A DNA stretch of 64,000 nucleotides from Cordia subcordata. Its lineage: Eukaryota; Streptophyta; Magnoliopsida; Boraginales; Cordiaceae. The stretch is taken from NCBI GenBank assembly GCA_028554755.1, contig JAPTOF010000017.1:1364001-1428000 (forward strand). Reading direction: 5' to 3'. This document shows, piece after piece, positions 34,980-47,446 of this stretch. Numbering within the stretch: position 1 is the first letter of the stretch; every line of letters starts with the position of its first letter. The notes below the pieces were generated by a model. That model was not told where the DNA came from. It searched no databases and saw only the letters and a program-made list of their open reading frames with translations. Position numbers and translations under genes: made by a program.

Positions 34980-37406
34980 TGATGTGCTAGTTTTAACCCG
35001 TCGTGGTATAGTGGATACGAGTGCAGGTATAGTTTTCACAGGGAAGTTCCTTAATTTGGTCTCGACGTGCTCGTGTGTTTGATAGTAGCTACGTGCGTAT
35101 ATTGCTTTTCTTTGAATGGAAAGGAGCTCCAAAAAATAGGAAAATTAAACCTAAATTACAGGTCACGTTGTTCAATAGGGAATCCCCACCCCAATGAACA
35201 TTTTTATATTTCCCTGAAATAAATTTTGGGGAAGGGATCTTGTTCCGTTCCTCACCCCAGTTCACCAATAGAGAACACTATTTGGGGAAATGGGGAATGG
35301 GAAAAACCAATTAAGGATTGGAAAATCCCCGAAGTTTGTAATAAAAAGTTCAAAATTAATTTCTCCTTAAATTTAAGTCTTTAACCTAATCTTTTGAGTT
35401 TTGATCACAAATTGCACCATTAAAATTAGAACTCTCTTTTAATCCTATATCAAGATTGCACATTAAAGGAACTAACCAACAATATTTCTGCTATTAATAT
35501 AGATATAATAACATACCTTGTTGGTGCTAGATGTCTGGACAAGAATTATGATCATCAAGAGTCAAGACATTAACAAAATAAAGTACATAATCTGTCAATG
35601 TCCATCACATAATCCATAAATAAAAAAGACGTTTTAACAAGTAGCCATTCATATATATATTAAACCTAATACCTTATAAGGAGTTTAGGACTAAAAAAGT
35701 GTAAGATATATTATATTATATTATATATATATATATATGTATATATATTATATCATATACATACACACATACACACATATATATATAAGAATTTCGGGTT
35801 TTGAGTATTCCCCGAAAAGAAAAATTTCTACCGTTTCCTGACATTCCCCGAAATTTTCCCCACACCCTATATTTTTTTTTCCTAATTCACCAATTTCCCA
35901 AAATTTTTTCCCCATCCACGAAATGTCGAATCTGTAATCGGGTTTCCTCAATGAGTGCACACCTCTAACTATAGGGGAACTATAGATGCCAAGCTAAGGA
36001 AAGAAACCTAACAAAGTAGAAGGGGACCTAGGTGATTGCGTTACAATTAAGCTCGAGCTATGATAACGAATTAGGTCTATCTACAGCTTGATTGCTCTCT
36101 TGAAGGCCTTAGCTAACTAACCTTATTATCTACTAGGACTCTGTCCTGGTCTATCTCTAGGCAAATCTCCCTTAGGGTATAGTGTGGTCCTCATGACCTT
36201 GAGTTTTAGGGCTTAGTTAACTAAGTTCTCTTTGGTGTTGATTAATGTCTTACTTAAGAGACTAGCCTATTAGTATTTTTTTAGACTAGAGATTAGACTC
36301 CTAGAGTATTAACTAGTGTTAGTGGATACCATTTTGGTATTGTTTCAGACTAGAGGTATACTCCTACCATAATAAGCAACTATTAAGCATATTAATCAAT
36401 ACACGATAGTACCAAATAGGGCTCATGCCATTAGCATGAATTAAGGCTAAGGTGAGGCCATTACCAATAGCATTTGAACATAAAAGAACACATGCATCTT
36501 TACTTAGGCATTTTAACAAACACATAGACATGTTTGATTTTCAATACATAGACATATTGAATTATGCCATAGATGTATGTAAACAAGTAGGTATTAAAAG
36601 TCAAAGATATATACAAATCTTTTATTCAAAGCCACAAATCTGATATACAACATCAATCAACTCTATTTCTAACTCAATTACAAAGCATATTTACAAGAAG
36701 AAGAAAAGGAATAAGAAAATTCCCTTCAAACTTACTCAAATCCAAAGCAAACCCTTCAATCTCTTGTTACAAGTTCAATCGTTACTTGGTTTGGTGTAGG
36801 ATAGTGGTTTTAGGTGTTTGGTAAAGTGGGTAGAGGGTTAGGGTTTATTAGGGTTTAAGAAAATAAAGTTTCTCCCCTCAAAATTGCCTAAAACGAGCTT
36901 TAAGTAGACGTTCAACGCAACTACCAGAAGACCTAATTGGTCGACTGATACTTAGAGGTTACTCAATCATAACTTTTGATGGAGCTACTAGAACTAACAG
37001 AAGCATGTACCGCAAGAGACTACCGATCAACCTGTACCGTGACAGGGAGTCGACCTGTAGTAGCATATCTTCTTTGTTTTAGCGCCATTTTCGCTTTTGT
37101 TTTCTCCAGTGCTTCCTTCTCGGCCTCGTGCATCATCTAGTACGCTCGAATCTTATTTTGAAACATCAAATCTTCATCAATCTTCTTTGGGAATTCTTCA
37201 TCTAAGCTCAAGAATCAACTTCACCCAAAATGCACCTAACTCATGAATTAGTGCACTTAGTGTAACATTTACGCAATTATCCACCTTATGTATAACTATT
37301 AACAAATATGAATAAACTCTATACTAAATGCATACAATGAGCTCTAAAACACCCTAAGAAGTGTATGCAAACACTACATATAAACATGTACAGCTCACAC
37401 ACATCA
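34980..37406 (-). mobile_element. Left (3') LTR of a minus-strand Ty3/gypsy-like element
   Basis: Plus-strand ends are TGATGTGCTAGTTTTAACC and CACACACATCA, matching the LTR at 40822-44338. It is 2427 bp because it contains an 806-bp insertion (35161-35966). The outer flanks TTGAG (34975-34979) and CTAAG (44339-44343) agree at 3 of 5 bases and differ only by transitions, so they are probably a decayed target duplication. Confidence 0.8.
35161..35966. mobile_element. hAT-like non-autonomous insertion in the left gypsy LTR
   Basis: Present in this LTR and absent from its partner, which defines it as a later insertion. Left end GGTCACGTTGTTCAATAGGG and right end (minus) AGAGGTGTGCACTCATTGAG are imperfect inverted repeats. 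The interior is rich in GGGGAAT/CCCCGAA motifs and has a TA microsatellite (about 35703-35790). No transposase. Confidence 0.6.
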
Positions 37407-39547
37407 ACACCTCCAAATTTTCCACTTGCTTGTCCCCAAGCAAGCCTAAACCATGGTCTATCTACATGCTTTTTAAAGAGTTGTCGGTTGTATTGACTTG
37501 CTATCTTTTTACCTTTAAGGGAGTATAAAGGGTCATTCCTTTCGTGTAAGGGCTTCCTTAGCCTTTCGCAATCCTCCTCTCAATCAAAAGAATTCTTGCA
37601 CCTCTTGGGAACTTACCAAGTAGTTAGAATCGCCACAAACCTAGGATTCCAATTCACGCACCCAGGATGTTCATACTTCGTGCCATATCAACTATCATGG
37701 CCTTCCAACATGAACCTAGCCCTCAAAGATACAAGGAAAAGAACAATATATCACAAAGGCTCATATTTGACATAAGAGCCTTATTCACAACACATGAAAG
37801 AAAAAAAGAAATGCTTGTGTCAAATTGACATTGTGTCACTTGACACTTATTCACAACACCTTACATTTTCAACTTTTTGTTTTCTGTTGGCTTTTTCTAT
37901 TTTTCACTTTTTCACATTTTTTTTCATTTTTCCATTTTTTTGAACTTTTCTCAATGCATAACCTTAAAAAAGAAAGAAAAAAAAAGAGGCTACAGCACAC
38001 TAAAAGAACTAATCAAGGAAGGGGCACTTATATCAACAACCGTTAAACACTTTTTTCCAACCAAATTGTGGGCTAATTATAAGGTGCATTCTTAGAAGTG
38101 TTCACTCTTCACAATTTTCAAAAGGATTCTCTTCAAAGTCTGGGTCATACCCCACACTCCATTCATTCCCCACAATACACCCTCATTTTCTCCAATTATT
38201 TAAGTTAATTGCAAAAGCCAACTCTCCAGCCAACATAGAGCTAAACAACTCAAAACATGCAAATAAATCGAAAAAAATTGAACACATTTTGAGCAAAAAC
38301 AAGGCATGCTATGCAAATATAACCCATAAATAATATAAACAATAAAGGAACAACCGTACCCCTAAACCTAAACTTTGCTTGTCCTCAAGCAAATAACATT
38401 AAGCACAAGAAGTAAGCACATGAAATGCATATAAGGAATGTGGAGGGGATAGATAGGGACAAGTGAAGAATGGAGAGATACAACCTTGATGCCATGCAGT
38501 CCACAAATGCCAAAGACAATTCAATGGTCTACTAACCTCTATCCTTTGTGGAAAGCACCAATGCTCAAAAAACAAAGAAGAGATTAGTAGTGAATACAAT
38601 GCAAGTCCACATTAGCATTTGAAATGATAAACAAAGATGTATGTAAGAGGTAAAAGATTGATGTACAAATGATGGAAAGAAGCAAGAACAAGTCAGGGAG
38701 CAAAAATTTAACCTACTAAGAATGATAGCAAAGAAAAGAAAGCCTAAATTATCTAAAGGTAAAAGAAACAAGAGTAATCTAGTCTACTATATACAAGGTA
38801 AGAAGAAGTGAAAGAAAACTAATCTACTATATAAAAAACCAAAAAGAAGTGAATACAAGAAGAACAAGGAAAATATAAACAAGCCTAGAGTGCCTCTTAG
38901 TAGCACTAGATTTAACGCTCCTAGCCAGACGCCAATGTTAAAGCAATATATGTTTAAAGTTGCGAGGTACAAATTGTTAGATAATCATCAAGGCGCAGAA
39001 AGTAGAGGGAAAAAGGTCATGCAATGTATGTTAGGGCAATGAATGCATAATGCACCCCTTTTCTAGATAACCCTATTCTGAGATGTCAAATGAAGATATG
39101 TGCTCAAATGTGGTGGGGACCATGCATAAATGTGAGAGATCATGCCCCACTTGCTCACTTATCAACCATCCTATAGTTTCCTTCTCGTGATCTAGGGCTA
39201 AGAACAGACCTTCCCTATGGGTCAATGATAGGTCAAATGCATTCAGTGTGGGAAGTGTATGCCTTAATCCTAAGTGAAAGTGTTCTATACAAAAAGGCAT
39301 AAATGTGAGCTCCAAAGAAAGAGAGGACGCAACGGAATGGGAATGGAGAGTTTAGGCGACATCTAGAGAAGAAAGGTCAATGGGAGAAGACGTGGAAGCA
39401 CTAGACTCTTCCTCCCTATGAGATATGGCATGATCAAACAAGGGTCACTCTAACTCCTCACAGGAGGGAAGGGGGCATGCATGGAGGTGGTAAAGTAGAC
39501 TTAAATGACTCATCATGCAGACAAATAAGTGCAATGGGAGTGTGCGT

Positions 39548-40482
39548 TCATCTCTCTCCAAAAGGCATCAAAGTTGAATTGAGTAATAATATCATCAAGT
39601 TCATCCTCCAAGAAAGAAAGGGAAAATTAGTTTCACATGACTCAATGGGAGGCAGTGAAAGCATGAGAGGATAAGGCATCACTTCCTCTAAAACATACCC
39701 AAAGTTGTCATCAAGAACAAAAGCGCTATCAATTTCATTTTCTTCCTCGCTACAAGATGTGAACTCTCTATCCACCTCTCTATCTATTTCTTCCTCCCAA
39801 ACATTATCTTTTCTATCACTATTTCCTTCATCTAAAGGTCTCACTCCCATCCCTTTAACCTGGTCTAAAGGTATCTCAACACTCTCACTCATGGGTTGCT
39901 CATTATTAACTTCTCTATTCAAGCACTTGTTTACTCCAAATAATTATTCATTTATCTCCTTTAGTCTCTCATGGTTGGAATGAATTAGGGATTAGAGATA
40001 TTCTAACTTTTCATCCTCACTTAAGGAGGACCTAAAAGAAAAAGGCTCAACCAAGTGAAAATGGTAGACATTTTGATCAAAATCATTAGAAGAATAACTA
40101 TCAAAAAACTTGAAGAAAGAGTAGGTGGGAAAAGATGGGGCAGGAGAGGAATATTCATAACTAAGAGGTGCATAGGATGAAGAGTCATCTTGACCCCAAG
40201 ACAAATATGCGTGATATAGCTCCCTATAGTCATGAAAACTAGATGTAGATGTATGAGAGGGCATATAACTACTAGGGGCACTCTTGGGTTTTGTAAGATA
40301 ATGGGGATTGGTATGCAGAATGAGGTAGCACTAAACGTCACGGTCACACATTCGACAAAGATCACAAAAAGGATTATATGACTCCCTATAATCATGATGG
40401 CTAGATGAAGATGCATCAAAGGATGCATGACTATAGGGATCATGATTTGCATTAACAAAAGATTGGAGATTTCCAAATACAA
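39548..40482 (-). pseudogene. Gag-region-like open stretches of the gypsy derivative
   Basis: The minus strand carries several open stretches broken by stops and frame changes. They encode low-complexity Ser/Tyr/Asp/Glu-rich protein with repeated HDYRE motifs and a CDLCRMCDRDV segment. There is no recognisable CCHC knuckle or enzyme domain. It could be the remnant of an element-specific ORF. Function unknown. Confidence 0.35.
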
Positions 40483-40799
40483 AGGACAACCAAAAGAACG
40501 ATACTCACAACTACTATATAGGAGACAAGTATTAAGAGCATGAACAAGAGGTGGGAAAGAGGATACAAGTGACCATCAAGAAGCATTGGAATTATCCATA
40601 CTGAAGCAACATAAGTAAACCCCTTCTCATTTCATTTTTTTTTTTTTTTGATTTTTTCAAAATTTTGATTTTTTTTGGATTTTCAAAACTTTTTAATTTT
40701 TTGTGGTTTTTCAAATAAAGAAAAACAAGTAAAGATAGAACAACACACAAGCAACTAATCAAAAACACAAAAGCACACAAAGAACCAATACTATGCCTC

Positions 40800-40819
40800 C
40801 TCGGCAATGGCGCCAAAAA
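40800..40819 (-). promoter_or_regulatory. Primer binding site, tRNA-Asp type (minus strand)
   Basis: On the minus strand, TGGCGCCATTGCCGAGGA follows the 5' LTR after a short gap. It matches the tRNA-Asp-derived primer sites of plant Athila/Tat gypsy elements (TGGCGCCGTTGCCGGGGA) with two transitions, which fixes the element's orientation as minus. Confidence 0.8.
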
Positions 40820-40821
40820 CT

Positions 40822-43800
40822 TGATGTGTTAGTTTTAACCTGCAAGCGTACAAATTGTTTGTGGTATAGTGGATACGAGTGCGGTTATCATTTCCATAGG
40901 GAAGCTCCTTAGTTCAGCCTCTACGTGCTCGTGTCTTAAAGAGTAGCTATGTGCCTATGTTGGTTTTCTTTGAACGGAAGAGAGCTCGGGAAAATGGGAA
41001 AATTAAACCTAAACTACGGAGGAACTGTAGGTGTCAAGCTAAGGAAAAGAACCTTACAAAGTAGAAAGGGGCCTAGGGTGATTGCATTGCAACTAGGCTC
41101 AGGCTATGATAATGGATTAGGTCTATTTATGGCTTGATTGCTTGGTGCAAGTCTATCCTAGGTAGGTCTCCCTAAAGTATAGCACGGTCTTTGTGACCTA
41201 GAGTTTTAAGCCTTAGTTAACTAAGTTCTCTTTGGTATTGATTAATGTCCTCCTCGAGAGACTAATCTATTAATATTGTTTCTGACTAGAGATTAGACTC
41301 CTAGATCATTAACTAGTGCTAGTGGATACCCTTTTAGTATTGTTTCAGACTAGAGGTATACGTCTAACATAGTAAGCATCTATTAAGCATATTAATTAAT
41401 ATATATTTGTTGCAAATATGGCTTGATATACTATTTTGTGCTCAAGCCTAAATAGCCACATGTAGTAGTGTGCGTGTAAGTGTATAGTCGAATCCATGGG
41501 GAGGCCAAACATGTATGGTGTCTTAAGCCAAGTGTATCATAAAGAGCTACGTGTTGGGACCTAAACTATAATCTTTTTGGGTTTTTGGGTTGGAATCGAG
41601 TGTAGGAAAAGTAAATCTAATCTAAGTGCAAGAAAATAAAAGGTTGTGTGTATGTGTGACAGGGAAATCAAGCGATTTAAGGGGAGTCAAACGTCGAAAA
41701 TGGGGAATTAGGGTGATTACGACTTGCTTATGGGTGATTATTACGTTCTTGCTAGGGTTGCTTGATAGATTGTTTAGATTGTTCCAATCTAGACCACTAA
41801 TTATCCTCTTAATGGTACCTTAGGACTCAGTACAGGTCCATCCCTAGGCATTGACTACCTAGAGCTACAGCGTGGTCCTTATAACCTAAGCATTAGGGCT
41901 AGTTAGTTAGGATTTTAGGCGACATAGATTGATCTAACCCTAGTGTCTAAACCGTTGACTGGGTTTAAAGCTAAGACCTAGTCTGTCTAAGGTCGACTAA
42001 CCTACCCTGAAACCTATTGGCTAGATTTAAAGCCAAAGAGACTCGACCTGGGCTAGCCATTAATTAATCTCTATCAATCGTCCATCATAATAGCAGGAAT
42101 TAATGTTAAAGCACAAAAGCATATATATCTAAGGCATAGCATTCGAGAATATACCGACTTATTCTATTACTAAACACAAAGACATGCTTAGATTATACCA
42201 ATTTAAGCAATAGCGCCCGACATGTATGCAATAGAAGCTATTCTTGCTATTGGAATGCCAACACACACATAGACATACATATAAGCATTACCAGCTTCAT
42301 ATAATTACCATACAAACACATAGACATACTAACACAATGATTTAGAAGTAATAGCAAAATAGGCTTTAGTATATGTGTGCCACTTCATTGAGGCATTTCA
42401 ACAAACACATAGACATGTATGTAAAATTGCCATTAAAACCTTAAGCACAAAGCATATATACATAAATCCACAAGTACCTATAATAATAATAATAATATAA
42501 TAATCAATCCATAATACAAGAGTAAATCACATTACATAACTCTAACCATACATAGATTAACTTAGGATGAAAGAGTGATACCCTTTTATCCACAGCCATG
42601 TCTTATAATCTAAGAGGTAATGCCCAATCCTTGTGTTTGATCCACCGAAGATGCTTGATTCCAAGTGAAAATGTGTTTAGCTGTATGTATGTGTGTGTGT
42701 ATGCATGGGTGAGATAGGTGAGAGTGGAATTAGGGTTTGGTGAGGGAGGGTGAAAGATTGTGTGAAGGTTTTTGTTCATTCCCTAAAGAATAGCCCAAAA
42801 ACAAGTTTAAATAGTTGTGCTACGGGCGCTGCTGGAAGGGCCAACTAGTCAACCGGTTATGAGGGGATGTGACTAGTTCTTCGATGTAATCTCTACCTCT
42901 GCTGGTCACCCTAACTAGTCAACTGGCAGAGACCCCAGGGGCGATCAGTTCCTTCTGCTTTGCATCTCTAAGTTTCGCCGAGTTGCTCTGGTCGTTCCCA
43001 ATTGCTCCGAACCTCACCCGCATGCTTCTAAACTCATTTTCCTCGCTTTTTTCATCCTTAAAACCCTTTTCAAGCTTGACTTCTTCTTCTTCATCATCAT
43101 CTTCATTCAAGCTCCAAGCATTGCTCCAACTTCACCTAAAACACACGAAATAGGCATTAAGTGTAGTACTTCCTCTATAAGCTCAACTATGCACACTTAT
43201 ATCCTTCTATGCATAACTATGGTATAAATACTATACTAAGACCATCTAATAAGCACAAAACACCTCTTGCTAGATATAGAAATACAATGCAAAACTATAC
43301 ACAAAACCAACACATCAAGGCTCATATCGTTAACATGGATTAAGGCTAAGGTAAGACCACTGCTGATAGCATTTAAGCACAAAAGCACACATGAATATTC
43401 ACTTAGGCATTTCAACAAATACATAGACATTTTTTATTTTCAATACATAGACATATTGAATCATGCCATATATCTATGTAAACAAGTATGTATTAAAAGC
43501 CAAAGATGCACACAAATCCTTTATTCCAAACCCTAATCTAATACACAACATCAATCAATCCTAGATCTCACTCAATTATAAAGCATATTTACAAGAATAA
43601 GAAAAGGAATAAGAAACTCCTTTTCAAACCCTTGCTCAAATCCAAAGCAAAACCCTTCAATCTCTCGATTCAAACTTTAATCTTTACTTGGTTTGGTGTG
43701 GGGATGGTGGTTTTGGGTGTTTAGTGAAGTAGGTAGAGAGTTAAGATAAATTAGGGTTTAAGAAAATAAAGTTCCTACCCTTAAAATGGCCTAAAACGGG

Positions 43801-44338
43801 CTTTAAATAGACCTTCAACGCTACTATTAGAAGACCTAGCTGGTCGACCGGTACTTGGAGGTTACTCAGCTGCTACTTTTGATAGAGCTACTGGAACTTC
43901 CGAAAGAGTGTACTGGAAGAGACTAGCGGTCGACCGAAACTGTTACAGGAGGTCGACCTATAATAGCATATCTTCTTTGTTTTAGCTCCGTTTTTGCTTT
44001 TGTTTTCTCCAGTGCTTCCTTCTCTACTTCATGCATCATATAACACGCTCAAATCTTGTTCTGGAACATCAAATCTTCATCAATATTCTTCTAGAATTCT
44101 TCATCTAAGTTCAAGCATCAACTTCATCCAAAATGCACGTAAGTCATGCAATTAGTGCACTTGCACCTAAGTCATGCAACTAGTGCACTTAGTGTAGCAT
44201 TTATGCAATTATGTACCTTATGTGCAACTATTAATAAATATGCATAAACTTTATACTAAATGCACACAAATGAGCTCTAAACACCCTAATACATGTATGC
44301 CAACACTATATACAAACATACACAACTCACACACATCA
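40822..44338 (-). mobile_element. Right (5') LTR of the gypsy-like element, split by a solo LTR
   Basis: Plus-strand ends TGATGTGTTAGTTTTAACC and CACACACATCA. Without the inserted solo LTR (41424-43317 plus its target repeat) it is about 1618 bp, the same as the left LTR without its own insertion. Several short frames (for example near 36452 and 43267) are the same LTR sequence in both copies and are not genes. Confidence 0.8.
41424..43317. mobile_element. Solo LTR (1894 bp) inside the right gypsy LTR
   Basis: Plus-strand ends TGATATACTATTTTGTG and CCAACACATCA. It is missing from the partner LTR, where the flanks read straight through. The flanking 5-mers TGGCT (41419-41423) and AGGCT (43318-43322) agree at 4 of 5 bases. 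It is another gypsy-like LTR, related in layout to its host. Confidence 0.8.
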
Positions 44339-44343
44339 CTAAG

Positions 44344-46053
44344 TTAAATTTCTAGCATGTTAAGAGATAAGATACTGTATTAGATGTGGCATGATTGTAA
44401 GCTAATACTCTTTCACCAAAGGGTCGAACAGATGTTCAGCATGCATCAAGTATCTTATCATTGACAAGCTAGAGTTTAAATTGGTTAAGTGTTTGGAGGA
44501 TTCACTAGAAAGTCTAGTGAATTCAACTTCTACAAGGGTGCTAAATAATGAGTATTCAATCACCTCAAAAGGAATCCTTTCAAGAAAGTGTTTCTTAAAC
44601 AAGGATCCCTTGATAATGAGATTTTTGAAGTTCTAAAGTAGAAGGTTTAAATGCCAATAGTTGAACATATAGAACAAGATAAGGTTAAAAACCAAATATT
44701 GGGCCTATTAAGGAAGCATTACTATGGCAATCTGGTAAGGTGCCACGTTCAATGGGAAAGTGTTAAATCATTATCCAAGGTAGAAATTCCATTGAACAAT
44801 TAGAGAATAATGTGAATTCGATCACTCGTAAAGATGTTGGATAGAGGCATAACTCTAAGGACTTGCTTAGTCCAAGGCAATTCTTCAAGAAACCATAAAT
44901 GTCAACACTGTATGGACATTGGTTGGGTCACTTATTGGGTAAGACTCGTAAAGTGAAAAAATGGGTCATAAAAGGATTTCAGTAGGTTGAGACCTGTAAC
45001 ACCCAAATCGTTGTTAAAAGGCCTTGTGAATGTTGTAGTATGACTATGACAAGACATTTCCACTAATAATGATGCTTGAGTTCATTATCATCGTTCATGA
45101 GATGCTTGCTTGCACTATGAAATCTAATTAGTAGATGCATAGATGGCTTTCTTTCAAGGTGAGCTGAAAGAGGATGCGTGTGACACAACCAAATAGTTCA
45201 CATCTACTGGCGAGATTATAAAGCATATGCCCTTTTGGCTCATGAGTGGTCTTGTGCAAGTCTTTTTTGGGTTAATACTTGTATATTGATAAAGTATCAA
45301 AAAGTATGCCTTCGTTGAGAACGAATTGTGCCTTATTTCTGTTAAATGCGGACAACATTTTTGACACTATAAAATGGAAATTTATATCTATTATCTATAG
45401 TCTCCATAAATATTTTTGGAAAGGTATCCAATGTGCTTGGGATCATAATATATATGGATAGATTAGGGAGGATACTGGGATTGTCCTAGTATATATGCAT
45501 TAACTTTGTGTTGAAAAGTGTTCAACATGTTCAATTCTAAGAAGGTTCATGGAAATTCATTCTTCAAGAAAATTTTTGACAAATTTCCCTAAAAGAAATG
45601 TATGAATAGATTTCTAGTTGCTTGAACAATAGGATTTACTAAGTACATTTTATCATGTATGAGGCCTAATGAGGTGTACTCTCCCAGTATTAGTTCGATG
45701 TGCCATCCTGATCCTAAGAAGCATCAGTAGTTGGTTGGACCATGCCTTAACACTTGGAGTGCGAAAGTACCAATGGCCAACTTATGGAGAGTTTGACTTG
45801 AAATCAATTAGTTAGACTAATTCTAGCTTCCAATCAAACAAAGACGATAGTCATAGTATTTGAGATTATGATTGCTAGAAAACTTCTAAGCATATGGTTA
45901 GATTTTACTGCCTTTTTGAAGCTAGAGGTAATGATCTTTTGTAAATAGCATATAACAAAGAATGTTTTGAAAACTCCTTAGCTAAAGTCCTCAAGATTGT
46001 GAGAAAATGGGTATAATATACAGATCGGACTGGTGTTAGTCCAAGTAGGAGAT
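44344..46053 (+). mobile_element. Internal region (part 2) of the copia-like element
   Basis: Continues the non-coding interior after the gypsy insertion. It ends with CCAAGTAGGAGAT, which matches the usual copia polypurine tract, directly before the 3' LTR. No pol motif is recognisable. Confidence 0.6.
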
Positions 46054-47224
46054 TATTAGGAATAGTGTCCTAACGTCAATTGTCTATTGTAGACTTGGTA
46101 CTAATTTGTACATGAATCGTATCACTTTCAGCCTTACGTCATATCGTACATTTTCTCCTTAATTGCTAGATCATGATGTATTCCTTAGGATGACCTAATA
46201 GGGCTATGTGAATGAGGGATAGCTCTGTCGTTCTTAAACCTAGTTCATAACCAAATGATAGAATCGATACTAAGATGTTGATTTTATCAAGCATAGGTTA
46301 TAGTGTGTCACATGAGTCGGTTATCCTTATGACCAAGGAGTGTGAAAACACCGGTATGACCCATGGTGAGGTGGGAGACATGCTCACTAAACATGACTCT
46401 ATTACGAGCATTTGTACCCTACTGTAACAGGACCACTTGTGGTGCATATGGGTGTTGTATTCTCTCAAATCTAAGATTGCTATAAAGACTTGCGGATTAC
46501 TCCATACGCCTTAGTACCGGACTACCCAGATTTCTTATCTGGTGAGAAAAGGTTCCTGGGCATGGGCAAGTGCCGTGAAGTCAATACGTAGGTCAAGATG
46601 GGATTGACCGCTCTAGGTATTAGGAGAATGATATTCTACCTAATCCTAATTCATTAAGACTTTGGCCAAATCTTTTCGCATGATGTGTCATGCGGTCACA
46701 TCGTGATGAGTCATAACGAGATTGGGACTTGATATGGAATAGCTGGTTAGGGGTTTAATAGTTTACCATGCCTCTAGGGTTATCTCGGAATATCGACAAT
46801 CATAGGGAATCCACCATAGTACCCAGGTTCTTTGAATATTACCTTGCAACTATTCGGGATATCCGAATGTCGAGAACCATTGCTAGATGGTAACTCCGAT
46901 TAGTACAAGGATCGTCTTTGTATTACTGGCATAAGTTTGCACCTACGAAGTCACGCATAAGGTCAAGTGTTTAGTAGAAGAATTGACCTATTATATTTAA
47001 TTAAGAATTAAATGTGCCGCTATTTAATTGAGGATTAAATATTTAACATTAATTATTAATTCGTCACAGGTTTAATTTCATCTATTTTCAGCTAGCATTG
47101 AACATGAGGTATGAATTAAATCTTAGGCTAAATTAGTTAAGAATTAAATAATGAATTAATTTTAAATTGGGTCTTGGATTTAAGAAGTCCAAGGCTTCAA
47201 GTCTAAATAGTTTAGACTTGAAGC
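46054..47224 (+). mobile_element. 3' LTR of the copia-like element, truncated
   Basis: Starts TATTAGGAATAGTGTCCT (TGTTGGGAATGGTGTCCT in the 5' LTR) and stays collinear with 29224 to about 30460, with many transitions. The last 330 bases of the LTR are missing and the sequence switches to the GGCCC-rich element at about 47225. The loss must postdate integration, since the 5' LTR is complete. Confidence 0.8.
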
Positions 47225-47406
47225 CTGGCCAGCCCGACCCAATCTACAAACCCAACCCAAAACCATAACCCAGACTGGCCCAACTCATGACCTACATGGA
47301 CTTAATCATCGGCCCACATGAGCCTAATGGCTAGTTCACTTGTTTTTTGTCAATTTTTTCTTTTATTTCTAATTAGCCCCCAACAACTATATAAAGGCAA
47401 GATATA

Positions 47407-47446
<40 letters not shown>

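Larger units (their letters stand above)
37407..40821 (-). mobile_element. Internal region of the gypsy-like element, lacking pol
   Basis: Only 3.4 kb lie between the LTRs, too little for a gag-pol polyprotein, and I find no reverse transcriptase, RNase H or integrase motif. On the minus strand, open stretches near 40482-39548 encode acidic, Ser/Tyr-rich sequence with two related HDYRE units (HDYRESYNPF, HDYRELYHAY). A polypurine-rich stretch (minus: GGAAAATTTGGAGGTG, next to 37407) abuts the 3' LTR. It is best read as a non-autonomous derivative of a Tat/Athila-like element. Confidence 0.65.

Noticed and set aside
36452..43536. Similar 63- and 89-codon frames near 36452 and 43267
   Set aside because: They are the same segment of the two gypsy LTRs, not a gene pair.
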